A DNA stretch of 64,000 bases from Chelatococcus caeni (lineage in GTDB: Bacteria > Pseudomonadota > Alphaproteobacteria > Rhizobiales > Beijerinckiaceae): positions 1 to 64,000 of the forward strand of contig NZ_JACIEN010000007.1 of assembly GCF_014196925.1 (NCBI RefSeq), given 5' to 3'. A program made the position numbers and the translations under genes. Of the stretch, positions 44,334-52,807 are shown one piece after another. The notes beneath the pieces are model-generated. The model made no database searches. It was given only the letters and a program-made list of their open reading frames with translations, and was not told the origin of the DNA. Every line of letters begins with the position of its first letter. Position 1 is the stretch's first letter.

Positions 44334-45956
44334 TCAATCACCCTTCCGGGATGCAGCGGAAGGGAGCTTGTCCCAGCGGCCGGAAGGCTGTTGCAGTTGC
44401 CACGATGAGCCCTGCCCGAGCGATGACCGGCCGGCGCGCTCGGAGCCAGTCGTATGCAGGCGTTCCTGGCGCTCCGTCACGGGCAGCGGCGCCATGCGCT
44501 CGTCGGGCTCCAGCGGGGTTGCACGGTTATAGGCATGACCGAACAGCTGGACCGGCATCAGGTCTCCACTCTCGTCGCGCGACAAGGGCGGGTTGACGGG
44601 TCGGTCGTTCAGATAGCGTACCAGGTGCTCCGCCCGGTCCGCATAATTGGCCGCCCGCGTCACCTGGAGCTCGGCGGGCCCGCTCAGATAGGCCTTCAGG
44701 TCCTGCGAACGGTTATAGCCGAATTGCGTGAGACGCTCGAAGCCCTTGCCACCGTTGCGATAGGCGACATCCTGCGCCGACATCGGCGCAATCACGTCTC
44801 CGATGAGAGGCGGCAGGCGCTCCTTCGTTCCCTTGGCGACGGCGCGCGCCACGTCCTCCAGCTTCCAGCCCCGCTTCATGAGGGAGGCCAGCTGCCGCCC
44901 TCCGGGGGTCGCCATCATGGCGAGGTCGAGGCCCAGCTCGATGGCAAAGCCCTTGAGGTCCCCCTCCGTGAGCGCTTCCACCGCGCCGGCGAAGGGGCCG
45001 AGATTGTTCACGAGGTCGCCGAGGGCACCCACGACGATCTCCGCCAGGCTTGCCTCGCGCAGCGGCTCGCGGAATGTCTCCACGTAATCGTTCAGGATAT
45101 TCTTCAGCTCCGAATCGATGTCCTTCAGCTCGAAGACCTTTTCCGGGATCTTTCCAGGCTGGGCGAGATCACCGGTGATCGACAGGAATGTCAGGCTTTC
45201 CCTGGCCGGATGGCCGACCATGATGCTGTCCGTCGCGTCCGGGCCGTTCATGCCGTCCCGGCTCAACCGGCGCAACGCGCCCGTGGAGAAGCTGAACGTA
45301 TATCGCTTGTACGAGTTCTTTCTTTCCGCCTCTTCGATCGCGCCGATCTCTCCGCCAAGCTTCAGCCAGGGGGCGGGGTTGTGTCTGGGCTTTACATAGA
45401 ATTCGAGCCCCGAGACCTGCCCGTCCCAGGGCCCGCCAACCACCTTGCGGTAGGTGGCCGCGAGCTGAAGACGCCTCTCTCCGACATCCGCCTTTCCGGC
45501 GAAGGCGTTCTTGACGGGATCGCCATCCGGCAGTTGCTGCAGCGAATCCCGGTACAGCGTCATCATGGCCTCGACCGTCCGACGCTTCACATCATCGAAA
45601 TCCCTGTCGAAAAGCTGGTTCACCTTCCCGATCTTGCTGCGAGGATCAAGCAGCCCCTTGCCCTCGAGAATATTCAGGAACATCATGACGGGACTGTATT
45701 TCCACACTTTGGCGAAGTAGTCCTCGATAAGCTCGCCAGCCCCCCAGGTCTTCGGATGTTCGTAGCCGTTCTCCACCGAGACCTGCGATCTCGGCTTGAG
45801 CCTTGCATCGGGACTGCCAAGGGTGCGCGCGGCATCCCGCGCGGCGGAAGCCGAAGGCGGCGCATTGCGATCGAACAGAATACTCGCCGAATTCTTCGGA
45901 AGCGGCTGAACGTATCTCTCTAGATGCCCATTCCCATAACTGACCGGGACCGACAT
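44334..45956 (-). CDS. Unrecognised 540-residue protein, possible secreted effector
   Basis: I do not recognise this protein. It has no Sec signal. The N-terminal 60 residues are polar and Ser/Ala-rich. A folded domain at about 60-290 follows (AGELIEDYFAKVWKYSPVMM, VKRRTVEAMMTLYRDSLQQL). A helical segment at about 300-390 contains a hydrophobic stretch, LVNNLGPFAGAVEALTEGDL then KGFAIELGLDLAMMATPGGR, resembling the membrane-active regions of some large toxins and effectors. The C-terminal 150 residues are again polar and probably disordered. ATG 45956 has AGAGGTGGG upstream. Codon third positions are less GC-rich than in the neighbours, and the upstream DNA is AT-rich, so recent transfer is likely. 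There is no adjacent secretion or immunity gene. Confidence 0.7.
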   Translation of the reverse strand: MSVPVSYGNGHLERYVQPLPKNSASILFDRNAPPSASAARDAARTLGSPDARLKPRSQVSVENGYEHPKTWGAGELIEDYFAKVWKYSPVMMFLNILEGKGLLDPRSKIGKVNQLFDRDFDDVKRRTVEAMMTLYRDSLQQLPDGDPVKNAFAGKADVGERRLQLAATYRKVVGGPWDGQVSGLEFYVKPRHNPAPWLKLGGEIGAIEEAERKNSYKRYTFSFSTGALRRLSRDGMNGPDATDSIMVGHPARESLTFLSITGDLAQPGKIPEKVFELKDIDSELKNILNDYVETFREPLREASLAEIVVGALGDLVNNLGPFAGAVEALTEGDLKGFAIELGLDLAMMATPGGRQLASLMKRGWKLEDVARAVAKGTKERLPPLIGDVIAPMSAQDVAYRNGGKGFERLTQFGYNRSQDLKAYLSGPAELQVTRAANYADRAEHLVRYLNDRPVNPPLSRDESGDLMPVQLFGHAYNRATPLEPDERMAPLPVTERQERLHTTGSERAGRSSLGQGSSWQLQQPSGRWDKLPSAASRKGD

Positions 45957-46110
45957 ATCCCACCTCTTACTGCAATAAATATAGAAACAATCGACTTTTT
46001 ACAAGAAACCGCCATTATACATTGCCGTAAAACCAAATCCAAATATATTACAAGAATTACTACAATATACTGGCACCCGCGTGGATCGCGAGCAGGCGCC
46101 CTGTTTTCGC
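45957..46110. other. AT-rich upstream region of the orphan protein gene
   Basis: About 150 bases with roughly two-thirds A+T (for example AATCCAAATATATTACAAG), in sharp contrast to the surrounding GC-rich DNA. It holds the promoter of the leftward orphan gene; TATATT near 45981-45986 on the minus strand is a possible -10. It may mark the edge of transferred DNA. Confidence 0.6.
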
Positions 46111-46164
46111 ATCTTCAAACACAAGCGCCCGGCGTGGATGGGGAACTGATGGCGCCGTCGTTTC

Positions 46165-47160
46165 CTAACGCCTCTCCCGCAGCGGCATCGCGGCGACGAG
46201 CCGGCCGGCGAGCTCGCCGTCGATGATGAGACGGTTGACGACGCCCGTCTTCAGCACGGCCTGCAACGCATCGGCCTTGGAGCGTCCCGCCGCGAGCATC
46301 ACGACCTCGGTACGCCGCAGATCCTCCGGCGCGATGCCGATGGTGCGGGCGTTCACGCCGCACTCCACCAGCCGGCCCTCGCGGTCGAAGAACTTGCCGG
46401 CGAGCTCGCAGACGGCCCCGGCGGCGCGCAGCTCGGCAAGGTCGGCCGGCGAGAGCAGCCCGTGGCGGAAGAGGAAGGCATCGGGCGAACAGTCGCCGAA
46501 ACTCATGAGGTGGAAATCGGCCTCGCGGGCCAAAGCGAGCGACGCCTGCACCGGGCGCTGGCGCAGCACCGCTCCGAGATCGCCCGCCTCGTCGACGACA
46601 AGCGGCGCGGGCAGGAAATAGCCCTCGCCGCTGCAGGCCTCGGCGAGGCGCACGACCTCGAAATTGTTGAGCGACACGTCGCGTGTCAGCGAGCCGATGA
46701 CGGAGACGAAGCGCACGTTCTGCTTGGGGAAGGCGGTGAAGGCGTCGACCACCGCCGTCACGGTGCGGCCGCAGCCGACGCCGATGGTGAGCCGCGGCGT
46801 GCCGAGGAGCCGCCGCGTCAGGTAGTTGGCGCCGGCCAGACCGACGCCGCGCCGCGCCAGCCGGTCCGCCGTCTCGTCGTCGAGGCTTCCCGTCTGCTCG
46901 TCGAACGGCGGCGTCAGGATGCATTCGGCAAGGCCGTAGCGGGCGGCGAGCCAGTCGGCCAGGGCGAGCGTCTCGCTCGTCTCGTGCTGGATCGAGATCT
47001 TGACGATGCCGGCCTCGCGCGCTTGGGCGAGCATGCGCGTGACCTTGAAGCGCGAGATCTTGAGGTCGCGCGCCACCTCCTCCTGGCCCTTGCCGTGGAC
47101 GTAGTAAAGCCACGCCGCACGCACCATGAGGTCCTGATCGCCCCGCCCCGCCTCGCTCAT
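46165..47160 (-). CDS. SorC/DeoR-type sugar-binding transcriptional regulator 1
   Basis: A 331-residue SorC-family regulator. The N-terminal HTH at about residues 10-60 (VRAAWLYYVHGKGQEEVARD, LKISRFKVTRMLAQAREAG) has the family-specific AAWLYYVxGxxQxxVA opening. The C-terminal phospho-sugar-sensing domain covers about 65-320 (LGVGCGRTVTAV-like GVGCGRTVTAVVDAF, VIGSLTRDVSLNNFEVV). Members respond to sugar or polyol phosphates such as those made by PTS import; EryD of Brucella is a relative. It is divergent from the galactitol-type PTS genes, with a perfect palindrome between them. ATG 47160 is chosen on homology. Confidence 0.9.
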   Translation of the reverse strand: MSEAGRGDQDLMVRAAWLYYVHGKGQEEVARDLKISRFKVTRMLAQAREAGIVKISIQHETSETLALADWLAARYGLAECILTPPFDEQTGSLDDETADRLARRGVGLAGANYLTRRLLGTPRLTIGVGCGRTVTAVVDAFTAFPKQNVRFVSVIGSLTRDVSLNNFEVVRLAEACSGEGYFLPAPLVVDEAGDLGAVLRQRPVQASLALAREADFHLMSFGDCSPDAFLFRHGLLSPADLAELRAAGAVCELAGKFFDREGRLVECGVNARTIGIAPEDLRRTEVVMLAAGRSKADALQAVLKTGVVNRLIIDGELAGRLVAAMPLRERR

Positions 47161-47472
47161 CGTTCCTCCCTTTTCTGCACGATCGTGCACAGATCGCACG
47201 AATTGACGATAGTTAAAAAGGCTGACATCATGAACTTGTGTGCACGCAGCGCACGATTGTTCAGACGCTTCGCCGCCAGCTCATATCACCGAAAACCGAC
47301 GAAGCACTGCGTGCAAGCCGGCGCCGGATGTCACGAGAGAGGCCGCCAAGGCCCGCGACCGCCGCCGGACGGGACCAGGGACGCAAGGCGCCCTCATGCG
47401 CCTCGCAGGACAACGCCATAACAACGGCGCCCGCCGCAACAGCGGAACGACGGCGCCGCCGGAGGAAAGGTC
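47161..47472. other. Divergent control region of sorC-1 and the galactitol-type PTS genes
   Basis: A 312-base gap without genes. The part next to sorC-1 is AT-rich (TTGACGATAGTTAAAAAGG) and holds the 47176-47189 palindrome. A related half-site, GCACGATTG, appears again near 47251-47260. The part next to the PTS gene is GC-rich leader with GGAGGAAAGG as ribosome-binding site. Confidence 0.55.
47176..47189. promoter_or_regulatory. Candidate SorC operator
   Basis: TGCACGATCGTGCA is a perfect 14-bp palindrome 16 bases upstream of the SorC-1 start, in the divergent promoter region. It is the best candidate for autoregulation and for control of the PTS genes. Confidence 0.65.
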
Positions 47473-48903
47473 ATGGATGGGCTGCTGAGCGGTCTCAAGA
47501 CCGTCGTCGATTCCCTGGGAGCGACCGTTCTGCTCCCCATCGTCATCTTCATCATCGCCGTCGTGCTGGGCGCCAGGCCCGGCCGCGCCTTCCGGGCGGG
47601 CGTGACCATCGGGGTCGCCTTCATCGGCATCAACCTCGTCATCGGCCTGATGTTCACGAGCCTCAGCGACGTGGCGCAGGCGATCGTGAAGAACACCGGA
47701 ATCACGCGCGACGTGGTGGACGTCGGCTGGCCGTCCGCGGCGGCGATTGCCTTCGGCTCCTCGGTCGGGCTGTGGGTGATCCCCATCGGCATCGCCGTCA
47801 ACGTGCTGCTGCTGATGACGCGGATGACGCGCACGCTCAATGTCGACGTGTGGAACTTCTGGCACTTCGCCTTCATCGGCTCGCTCGTCGTCGCGGCCAC
47901 CGGCAGCCTCTTCTACGGCCTCGTCGCGGCGGCGCTGATGGCGGCGCTTGCCCTCCTCTTCGCCGACTGGACGGCCAAGGCCGTGCAGCGCTTCTACGGC
48001 ATCCCCGGCGTATCGGTGCCGCATCTCGCCTCGGCGCAGATCCTGCCCATCGCCATCGCCGTCAACTGGGTGATCGACCGCATCCCCGGCCTCAACGCGA
48101 TCAACCTCGACACCGACGTCATCCAGAAGAAGCTCGGCGTCTTCGGCGAGCCCGTCATCCTCGGCCTCGCCATCGGCCTCGTGCTCGGCGCCATCGGCTA
48201 TTACGACGCCGGCGACGCCTCGACGGTGGTCAGCAAGGTGCTCCAGACCGGCATGAACCTCGCCGCGGTCATGTTCCTGCTGCCGCGCATGGTGAAGATC
48301 CTGATGGAGGGGCTCATCCCCGTCTCCGAGGCGGCGCGGACTTTCGTCCAGAAGCGCGCCGGCGACCGGGAGATCCTCGTCGGGCTCGATTCGGCCATCC
48401 TCATCGGCCATCCGGCGGCCATCTCGAGCGCGCTGATCCTGGTGCCGATCGCCATCGTCCTGTCGATCATCCTGCCCGGCAACCGCGTCATCCTCTTCGC
48501 CGATCTCGCGGTCATCCCCTTCCTCGTCGCCATGGCCGCGCCGGTCGTCGGCGGCAACGTGCTGCGCATGGTGATCATCGGCACCATCACGCTCGCGGTC
48601 GGCTTCTACGTGGCGACGGGGCTCGCGCCGCTCTTCACCAGTGCCGCGGTCGCCGCCGGCTTCGCGCTGCCGGAGGGCACGACGCAGATCACCAGCATCG
48701 TCGACGGCTTCCTGTGGGTGTCCTATGTGGTCGTCGAGGCGGTGGCGGGGCTGGGCATCGTCGGGCTCCTCGTCCTGCTTGCGGTGATCGCGCTTTGCTT
48801 CATCGCCTTCCACCGCCGGCCGGCCGCCTGGGAGCGGCTCGCCGGCAGCGACGACCCCGCGCCGGCACCGGCGAAAGCCCCCGCCGCCACGCCCGCGGAG
48901 TGA
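47473..48903 (+). CDS. PTS galactitol-type permease subunit IIC
   Basis: A 476-residue polytopic membrane protein of the PTS galactitol (GatC/SgcC) family. It has about ten to twelve membrane helices and family segments VLLPIVIFIIAVVLGARPGR near residues 18-37, GINLVIGLMFTSLSDVAQAI, and VLGAIGYYDAG. It translocates and positions a sugar alcohol for phosphorylation by IIB. ATG 47473 follows GGAGGAAAGGTC. IIA and IIB are encoded directly downstream, so this is a complete split permease. An alanine/proline-rich cytoplasmic tail ends it. The substrate is presumably a polyol, but not necessarily galactitol. Confidence 0.92.
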   Translation: MDGLLSGLKTVVDSLGATVLLPIVIFIIAVVLGARPGRAFRAGVTIGVAFIGINLVIGLMFTSLSDVAQAIVKNTGITRDVVDVGWPSAAAIAFGSSVGLWVIPIGIAVNVLLLMTRMTRTLNVDVWNFWHFAFIGSLVVAATGSLFYGLVAAALMAALALLFADWTAKAVQRFYGIPGVSVPHLASAQILPIAIAVNWVIDRIPGLNAINLDTDVIQKKLGVFGEPVILGLAIGLVLGAIGYYDAGDASTVVSKVLQTGMNLAAVMFLLPRMVKILMEGLIPVSEAARTFVQKRAGDREILVGLDSAILIGHPAAISSALILVPIAIVLSIILPGNRVILFADLAVIPFLVAMAAPVVGGNVLRMVIIGTITLAVGFYVATGLAPLFTSAAVAAGFALPEGTTQITSIVDGFLWVSYVVVEAVAGLGIVGLLVLLAVIALCFIAFHRRPAAWERLAGSDDPAPAPAKAPAATPAE

Positions 48904-48912
48904 CGAGGCCCC

Positions 48913-49377
48913 ATGCACGACAGTATTTCCCGGCATCTCGACCCCGAGGCGATCTGCCTCGGGGTCGAGGCCACATCGAACCGTGACGTCATCGACCTGC
49001 TCGCCGGGCGCCTTGCCGCCCTCGGCCGCGTGCGGCCGAGCTTCGCCGGCGCCGTCCTTGCACGCGAGGCAAGCATGCCGACCGGCCTGCCGCTCGGCGG
49101 CGCCGTCAACGTCGCCGTGCCGCATACGGACCCGGAGCACGTGGTGAAGCCGTCGCTTGCGCTTGCCACCCTCGCGCGGCCCGTCGGCTTCGGCAGCATG
49201 GACGATCCGGACGAGGAGATCCCCGTCGGCGTCGTGATGATGCTGGCGCTCGACAACAAGGACGCGCAGATCGACATGCTGCGCGAGGTCGCGGAGCTCA
49301 TCCAGCGGCCAGGAGCGCTCGCGGCGCTCGCCGCCGCGACGTCGCCGGACGAAATCTATGCAGTGCTGGGAGCCTGA
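48913..49377 (+). CDS. PTS galactitol-type subunit IIA
   Basis: A 154-residue PTS EIIA of the mannitol/fructose superfamily, GatA-like. The phosphorylated residue is His71 in VNVAVPHTDPEHV, the GxPLxxxxAxPH pattern characteristic of the family. It takes phosphate from HPr, here probably from the HPr-EI fusion encoded at 50414-52402, and passes it to IIB. It starts nine bases after the IIC stop and is cotranscribed with it. Confidence 0.92.
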   Translation: MHDSISRHLDPEAICLGVEATSNRDVIDLLAGRLAALGRVRPSFAGAVLAREASMPTGLPLGGAVNVAVPHTDPEHVVKPSLALATLARPVGFGSMDDPDEEIPVGVVMMLALDNKDAQIDMLREVAELIQRPGALAALAAATSPDEIYAVLGA

Positions 49378-49458
49378 CGCGGGGGGCGCGGAAAGGTCCG
49401 CCTTGCCTTTGCCGCCCCCGGCGACCAGCATCGCCTGACAGGAACGGGAGGAAGAAGA

Positions 49459-49746
49459 ATGCCAAGGACCAAAGTCGTCCTCGTCGCCTGCGGCACGGCC
49501 GTCGCGACGTCGACCGTCGTTGCCAATGCCATCGAGGAGGAGATGCGCGAGCGCGGCATCGCGGTCGACATCCGCCAGTGCAAGGCGACCGAGGTGCCGG
49601 GCCTGATCGACGACGTCGATCTCGTCGTCTCGACGACACCGGTGCCGCCGGACCTCGACAAGCCGGTCATCACCACGCTCGCCTTCCTCACCGGCATCGG
49701 CAAGGCCGAGGTGCTCGACAAGATCGAGGCGGCGCTGCGGGGGTGA
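49459..49746 (+). CDS. PTS galactitol-type subunit IIB
   Basis: A 95-residue EIIB of the lactose/galactitol class with a tyrosine-phosphatase-like fold. Catalytic Cys11 lies in the P-loop LVACGTAVATSTVV. A GLIDDVDLVVSTTPV segment and the C-terminal amphipathic helix complete the domain. It hands phosphate to the substrate bound in IIC. ATG 49459 follows GGGAGGAAGAAG. An 81-base gap separates it from the IIA gene. Confidence 0.93.
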   Translation: MPRTKVVLVACGTAVATSTVVANAIEEEMRERGIAVDIRQCKATEVPGLIDDVDLVVSTTPVPPDLDKPVITTLAFLTGIGKAEVLDKIEAALRG

Positions 49747-49848
49747 TGTTCTCCGCTTCTCTTGCGGGAAGGGAAGACCAGATACGTAGCGGGCCCGCCA
49801 CCCAACGCGACGGTGGGACTGGTGGTGCCTAGCCGGTCGCTTTGATAG

Positions 49849-49871
49849 CGTCTCCAGGCGAAGTGGAGACG
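49849..49871 (+). promoter_or_regulatory. Hairpin overlapping a ribosome-binding site
   Basis: CGTCTCC (49849-49855) pairs perfectly with GGAGACG (49865-49871). The right arm includes the ribosome-binding site and ends directly before ATG 49872, so folding would hide translation initiation of the VOC gene. A regulatory role is inference. Confidence 0.4.
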
Positions 49872-50267
49872 ATGATGAGCCTCGGCGGGATCGCGAACCT
49901 CGACTACATGGTCATCCTTTGCAGCAAGATGCAGGAGACCCGAACCTTCTATGGCGATGTGATGGGGTTCGAGATCGCCGAGGATCAAGAAAACTGGGTC
50001 AGCTTTCGAGTCGGCTCGACCTTGCTCACGCTTCGTCCTCGCGGGCCGTGGTCCCTCTGCGATGATGGCCCACGGCCGCAAGGCTCGGCGGCGGTCCAGC
50101 TTGCCTTCCGCGTGCCGCTGGATGCCGTCGATCGCTGCCATGAGGAACTGGCGGGCAAAGGCGTGGCCATCCTGCGGGAACCGACCGACCTGCCCAAGTG
50201 GCGTCACCGCACGCTGTTCTTCCGCGATCCCGAGGACAACATTATCGAGATCTATGCCGAGTTTTGA
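49872..50267 (+). CDS. VOC family (glyoxalase/dioxygenase fold) protein
   Basis: A 131-residue single VOC-fold protein: LDYMVILCSKMQETRTFYGD at the N-terminus, then WVSFRVGSTLLTLRPRG and, at the end, FFRDPEDNIIEIYAEF, which carries the C-terminal metal-binding glutamate. Such proteins include glyoxalase I, fosfomycin and bleomycin resistance proteins and small dioxygenases; this sequence does not decide between them. ATG 49872 (or the next codon, 49875) is preferred to an upstream TTG. It follows the PTS genes by 125 bases, so a link to their pathway is possible but unproven. Confidence 0.75.
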   Translation: MMSLGGIANLDYMVILCSKMQETRTFYGDVMGFEIAEDQENWVSFRVGSTLLTLRPRGPWSLCDDGPRPQGSAAVQLAFRVPLDAVDRCHEELAGKGVAILREPTDLPKWRHRTLFFRDPEDNIIEIYAEF

Positions 50268-50325
50268 ACGCGAAGGCCCACTTCGCGCCCGTCTCGGGCA
50301 TTCGCAACGAATCCTTCCTCCGCCC

Positions 50326-50362
50326 CAAAAAAGAACCCGCCGGAAGCTTTCCGGCGGGCTTT
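50326..50362. terminator. Bidirectional intrinsic terminator
   Basis: CCCGCCGGAA (50336-50345), loop GCT, TTCCGGCGGG (50349-50358). AAAAAAGAA lies to the left (T tract for the leftward HPr-EI transcript) and CTTTCC to the right. It separates the convergent VOC and PTS-EI genes. Confidence 0.88.
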
Positions 50363-50413
50363 CCAGTCAGGGGAAGAGCCCTTTGAGGCCGGGCGCCTCA
50401 GCGCCCGGTCCGA

Positions 50414-52402
50414 TCACGTTTCGCTGACGATCTTCTTGGCCCGCGGGATGAGCGAGGGGCTCATGGAGAGCTCGCTCACGCCCCAGCCGAGGAGCCGCGG
50501 GATCATGTCCGGCTCGCCGGCGGCCTCGCCGCAGACGCCGACCTTGATGCCGGCCTCGCGCGCGGCCCGGCAGGTCATCTCGATCATGGCGAGCACGGCG
50601 GGATGGTCGGCCCGGTTGAGATGGGCAAGGCGGGCGTTGGTGCGGTCCGCCGCCATCGTATATTGCGTCAGGTCGTTGGTGCCGATGGAGAAGAAGTCGA
50701 CCTCACGGGCAAGCGTCGCGGCACACAGGGCAGCCGCCGGCGTCTCGACCATGATGCCGACCTCGAGCGGGCCGGCCTCGCGGCCTTCGTCCATGAGCTC
50801 CTGCCGGCAGGCCTCGATGAGCGCCCGCGCCGCCGTCACCTCGGCGATATCCGTCACCATCGGGAACATCACGCGCGCCGTCCCCACGGCCGCGGCGCGC
50901 AGGATGGCGCGCAGCTGCGGCTTCAGCAGATGCGGCCGGTCGAGGCACATGCGGATGCCGCGCCAGCCGAGGAAGGGGTTCTCCTCCCGCTCGGGCGCGA
51001 TGCCGGGGAGGGCCTTGTCGCCGCCGATGTCGAGCGTGCGGAAGATGACCGCATGCGGGTCGAAGGCCTTCACGACACGCGCATAGATGCGGAACTGCTC
51101 GTCCTCGCTCGGCAGGGTCTTGCCGTGCATGAACAGGAACTCGGTGCGGAAGAGGCCGACGCCCATGGCGCCGAAGCCGAGGGCGCCGTCGATCTCCGCC
51201 TCCGAGCCGAGATTGGCCGCCACCTCGATGGCGCGCCCGTCGTGCGTCTTCGGCGCGACATGGGTGAAGGCGGCGAGCGCACGCCGCTCGGCTTTCGCCT
51301 TTTCGAGCCGCGCAGCATAGGCGGCCGCGACGGCCGTATCGGGATTGACGACGGCAACGCCCCGGCCGCCATCGATGGCGACCGTCTGCGCCGAGCGCAG
51401 CGCCGCCTCCTCGGCCTTGACGCCGACGACAGCGGGAAAGCCGAAGGAGCGGGCGAGGATGGCGATATGCGAGGTCGGCCCGCCCTCGGTCGTGACGAGC
51501 CCCTCGAGGAGGCGCAGCGGCAGGCGCGCGAGATCGAGCGCGCTCAGGTGCCCCGCGACGAGGATCGCCGGCTCGGCGAGCGCCGCAAGGTCGATCTCGT
51601 CGCGGCCGAGCAGCACGTTCGCGACCTGGCGGGCGACGCCGCGCACATCCTCGGCGCGGGCGCGGAAATAGGCGTCGTCGATGTGGGTGAAGCGCTCGGC
51701 AAGGTCCGCGCCGACGGCGAGCACCGCCGCGACCGGATCCTCCTGCGCGCCGATGCGCGCCTCGACGGCCGTGAGGAACTCGGGATCCTGCGCGACGTCC
51801 TTGAGCGCCGCCATGATGTCGGCAGCGGTCGCGGCGGCAGCATCGCCGTTGTCGGCCTTGCGCTCGAGCATGGCGCAGACGGTCTCCACCGCGCGGCGGA
51901 AGCGCAGCGTCTCGGCCTCCACCTCCTGCGCCGCGATGCGGCCGCGCTCCGGCTGCGGCTCGCGCGGCAGATAGACGAAGGCCCGGCCGACGGCCACGCC
52001 CTCGCTCGCGGCGACACCGACGAGTTCTCCCGGCGCCGCAGGTTCCTGCGCCACCGTCGGGGCAGGCACATGTTCTGGCGGGACCGTCTGCGCGGCCTCC
52101 CGGGCCGGATCGTCCGCCTCGCCGGCGACGATGGCGGCGAGGCCTTCGACGGCGGCCTCGGCATCCTCGCCGCGGGCGCGAATGACGATCTCGTCGCCCT
52201 CCTTGACGGCCAGCAGCATGAGCTTGACCGTGCTCTTGGCATTGGCCGAGCGCCCACCCTTGACGATCTCGATGTCGGACGAAAAGCCCTTGGCGAACTG
52301 CACCACGCGCGCGGCGGGACGCGCGTGCAGCCCTTCCTCCAGCCGCACGACCGCCGTCCGCTCGACGTCCATCACCTGCTCCACGGTTGCCTGCCCTGCC
52401 AT
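50414..52402 (-). CDS. ptsI: HPr-Enzyme I fusion phosphotransferase
   Basis: A 662-residue fusion of the two general PTS proteins. HPr covers residues of about 12-97, with active His26 in LEEGLHARPAARVV and the regulatory serine region NAKSTVKLM. After an alanine/proline linker (100-130), Enzyme I spans about 130-662, with phospho-His312 in TEGGPTSHIAILARSFGF and PEP-binding motifs FRTEFLFMHG, LDIGGDKALPG and VGVCGEAAG. It moves phosphate from PEP to the IIA proteins. Being encoded with the glucitol-type permease, it is a dedicated energiser, distinct from the nitrogen PTS found elsewhere in this order. The gene starts within a few bases of the IIA stop. Confidence 0.94.
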   Translation of the reverse strand: MAGQATVEQVMDVERTAVVRLEEGLHARPAARVVQFAKGFSSDIEIVKGGRSANAKSTVKLMLLAVKEGDEIVIRARGEDAEAAVEGLAAIVAGEADDPAREAAQTVPPEHVPAPTVAQEPAAPGELVGVAASEGVAVGRAFVYLPREPQPERGRIAAQEVEAETLRFRRAVETVCAMLERKADNGDAAAATAADIMAALKDVAQDPEFLTAVEARIGAQEDPVAAVLAVGADLAERFTHIDDAYFRARAEDVRGVARQVANVLLGRDEIDLAALAEPAILVAGHLSALDLARLPLRLLEGLVTTEGGPTSHIAILARSFGFPAVVGVKAEEAALRSAQTVAIDGGRGVAVVNPDTAVAAAYAARLEKAKAERRALAAFTHVAPKTHDGRAIEVAANLGSEAEIDGALGFGAMGVGLFRTEFLFMHGKTLPSEDEQFRIYARVVKAFDPHAVIFRTLDIGGDKALPGIAPEREENPFLGWRGIRMCLDRPHLLKPQLRAILRAAAVGTARVMFPMVTDIAEVTAARALIEACRQELMDEGREAGPLEVGIMVETPAAALCAATLAREVDFFSIGTNDLTQYTMAADRTNARLAHLNRADHPAVLAMIEMTCRAAREAGIKVGVCGEAAGEPDMIPRLLGWGVSELSMSPSLIPRAKKIVSET

Positions 52403-52405
52403 CGC

Positions 52406-52789
52406 TCAGGCCCTCGCCAGGATTTCGATGGCAGCCCCGGGGACGAGCAGCGGCAGCACGGCCGCCCCTTGCGTCTCCTCGAGGCAGATCTCGCCCGGAC
52501 GGTCCGGGCTCGCGACGCCCGAGAAATTGAAGACGACATGGCCCATGTCGGCCACCTTCTTCCACGCCGTCTCGCCGATGGCGGTGATGGCGAAGTCCCG
52601 CCCGCCGATGCGCAGCACGTCGCCCGGGGCGGGGGCGGCGCCGGCCTCCCCCTCAGCCCGGTGCAGCACGGCGACTTCCGCGAGCTCCGGCGGCGCCCCC
52701 TCGGCGAAGAGGATGACGACGCCCCCTTCGGCGAGATCCGCCACATCGGGCCCGATCGTCGTGATCACCGTGCGATAGAGCTGCGTCAT
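52406..52789 (-). CDS. srlB: PTS glucitol-type subunit IIA
   Basis: A 127-residue EIIA of the glucitol family. It starts MTQLYRTVITTIGPDVADLA, contains FAEGAPPELAEVAVLHR (the candidate phospho-histidine region) and continues GRDFAITAIGETAWKKVADM then GHVVFNFSG, which are conserved positions of SrlB. It relays phosphate from the HPr-EI fusion to the IIB domain. The gene lies between IIBC and HPr-EI in a tight leftward operon (three bases to the next start). Confidence 0.92.
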   Translation of the reverse strand: MTQLYRTVITTIGPDVADLAEGGVVILFAEGAPPELAEVAVLHRAEGEAGAAPAPGDVLRIGGRDFAITAIGETAWKKVADMGHVVFNFSGVASPDRPGEICLEETQGAAVLPLLVPGAAIEILARA

Positions 52790-52807
52790 GGCGGATCTCC
52801 TTTTTCT

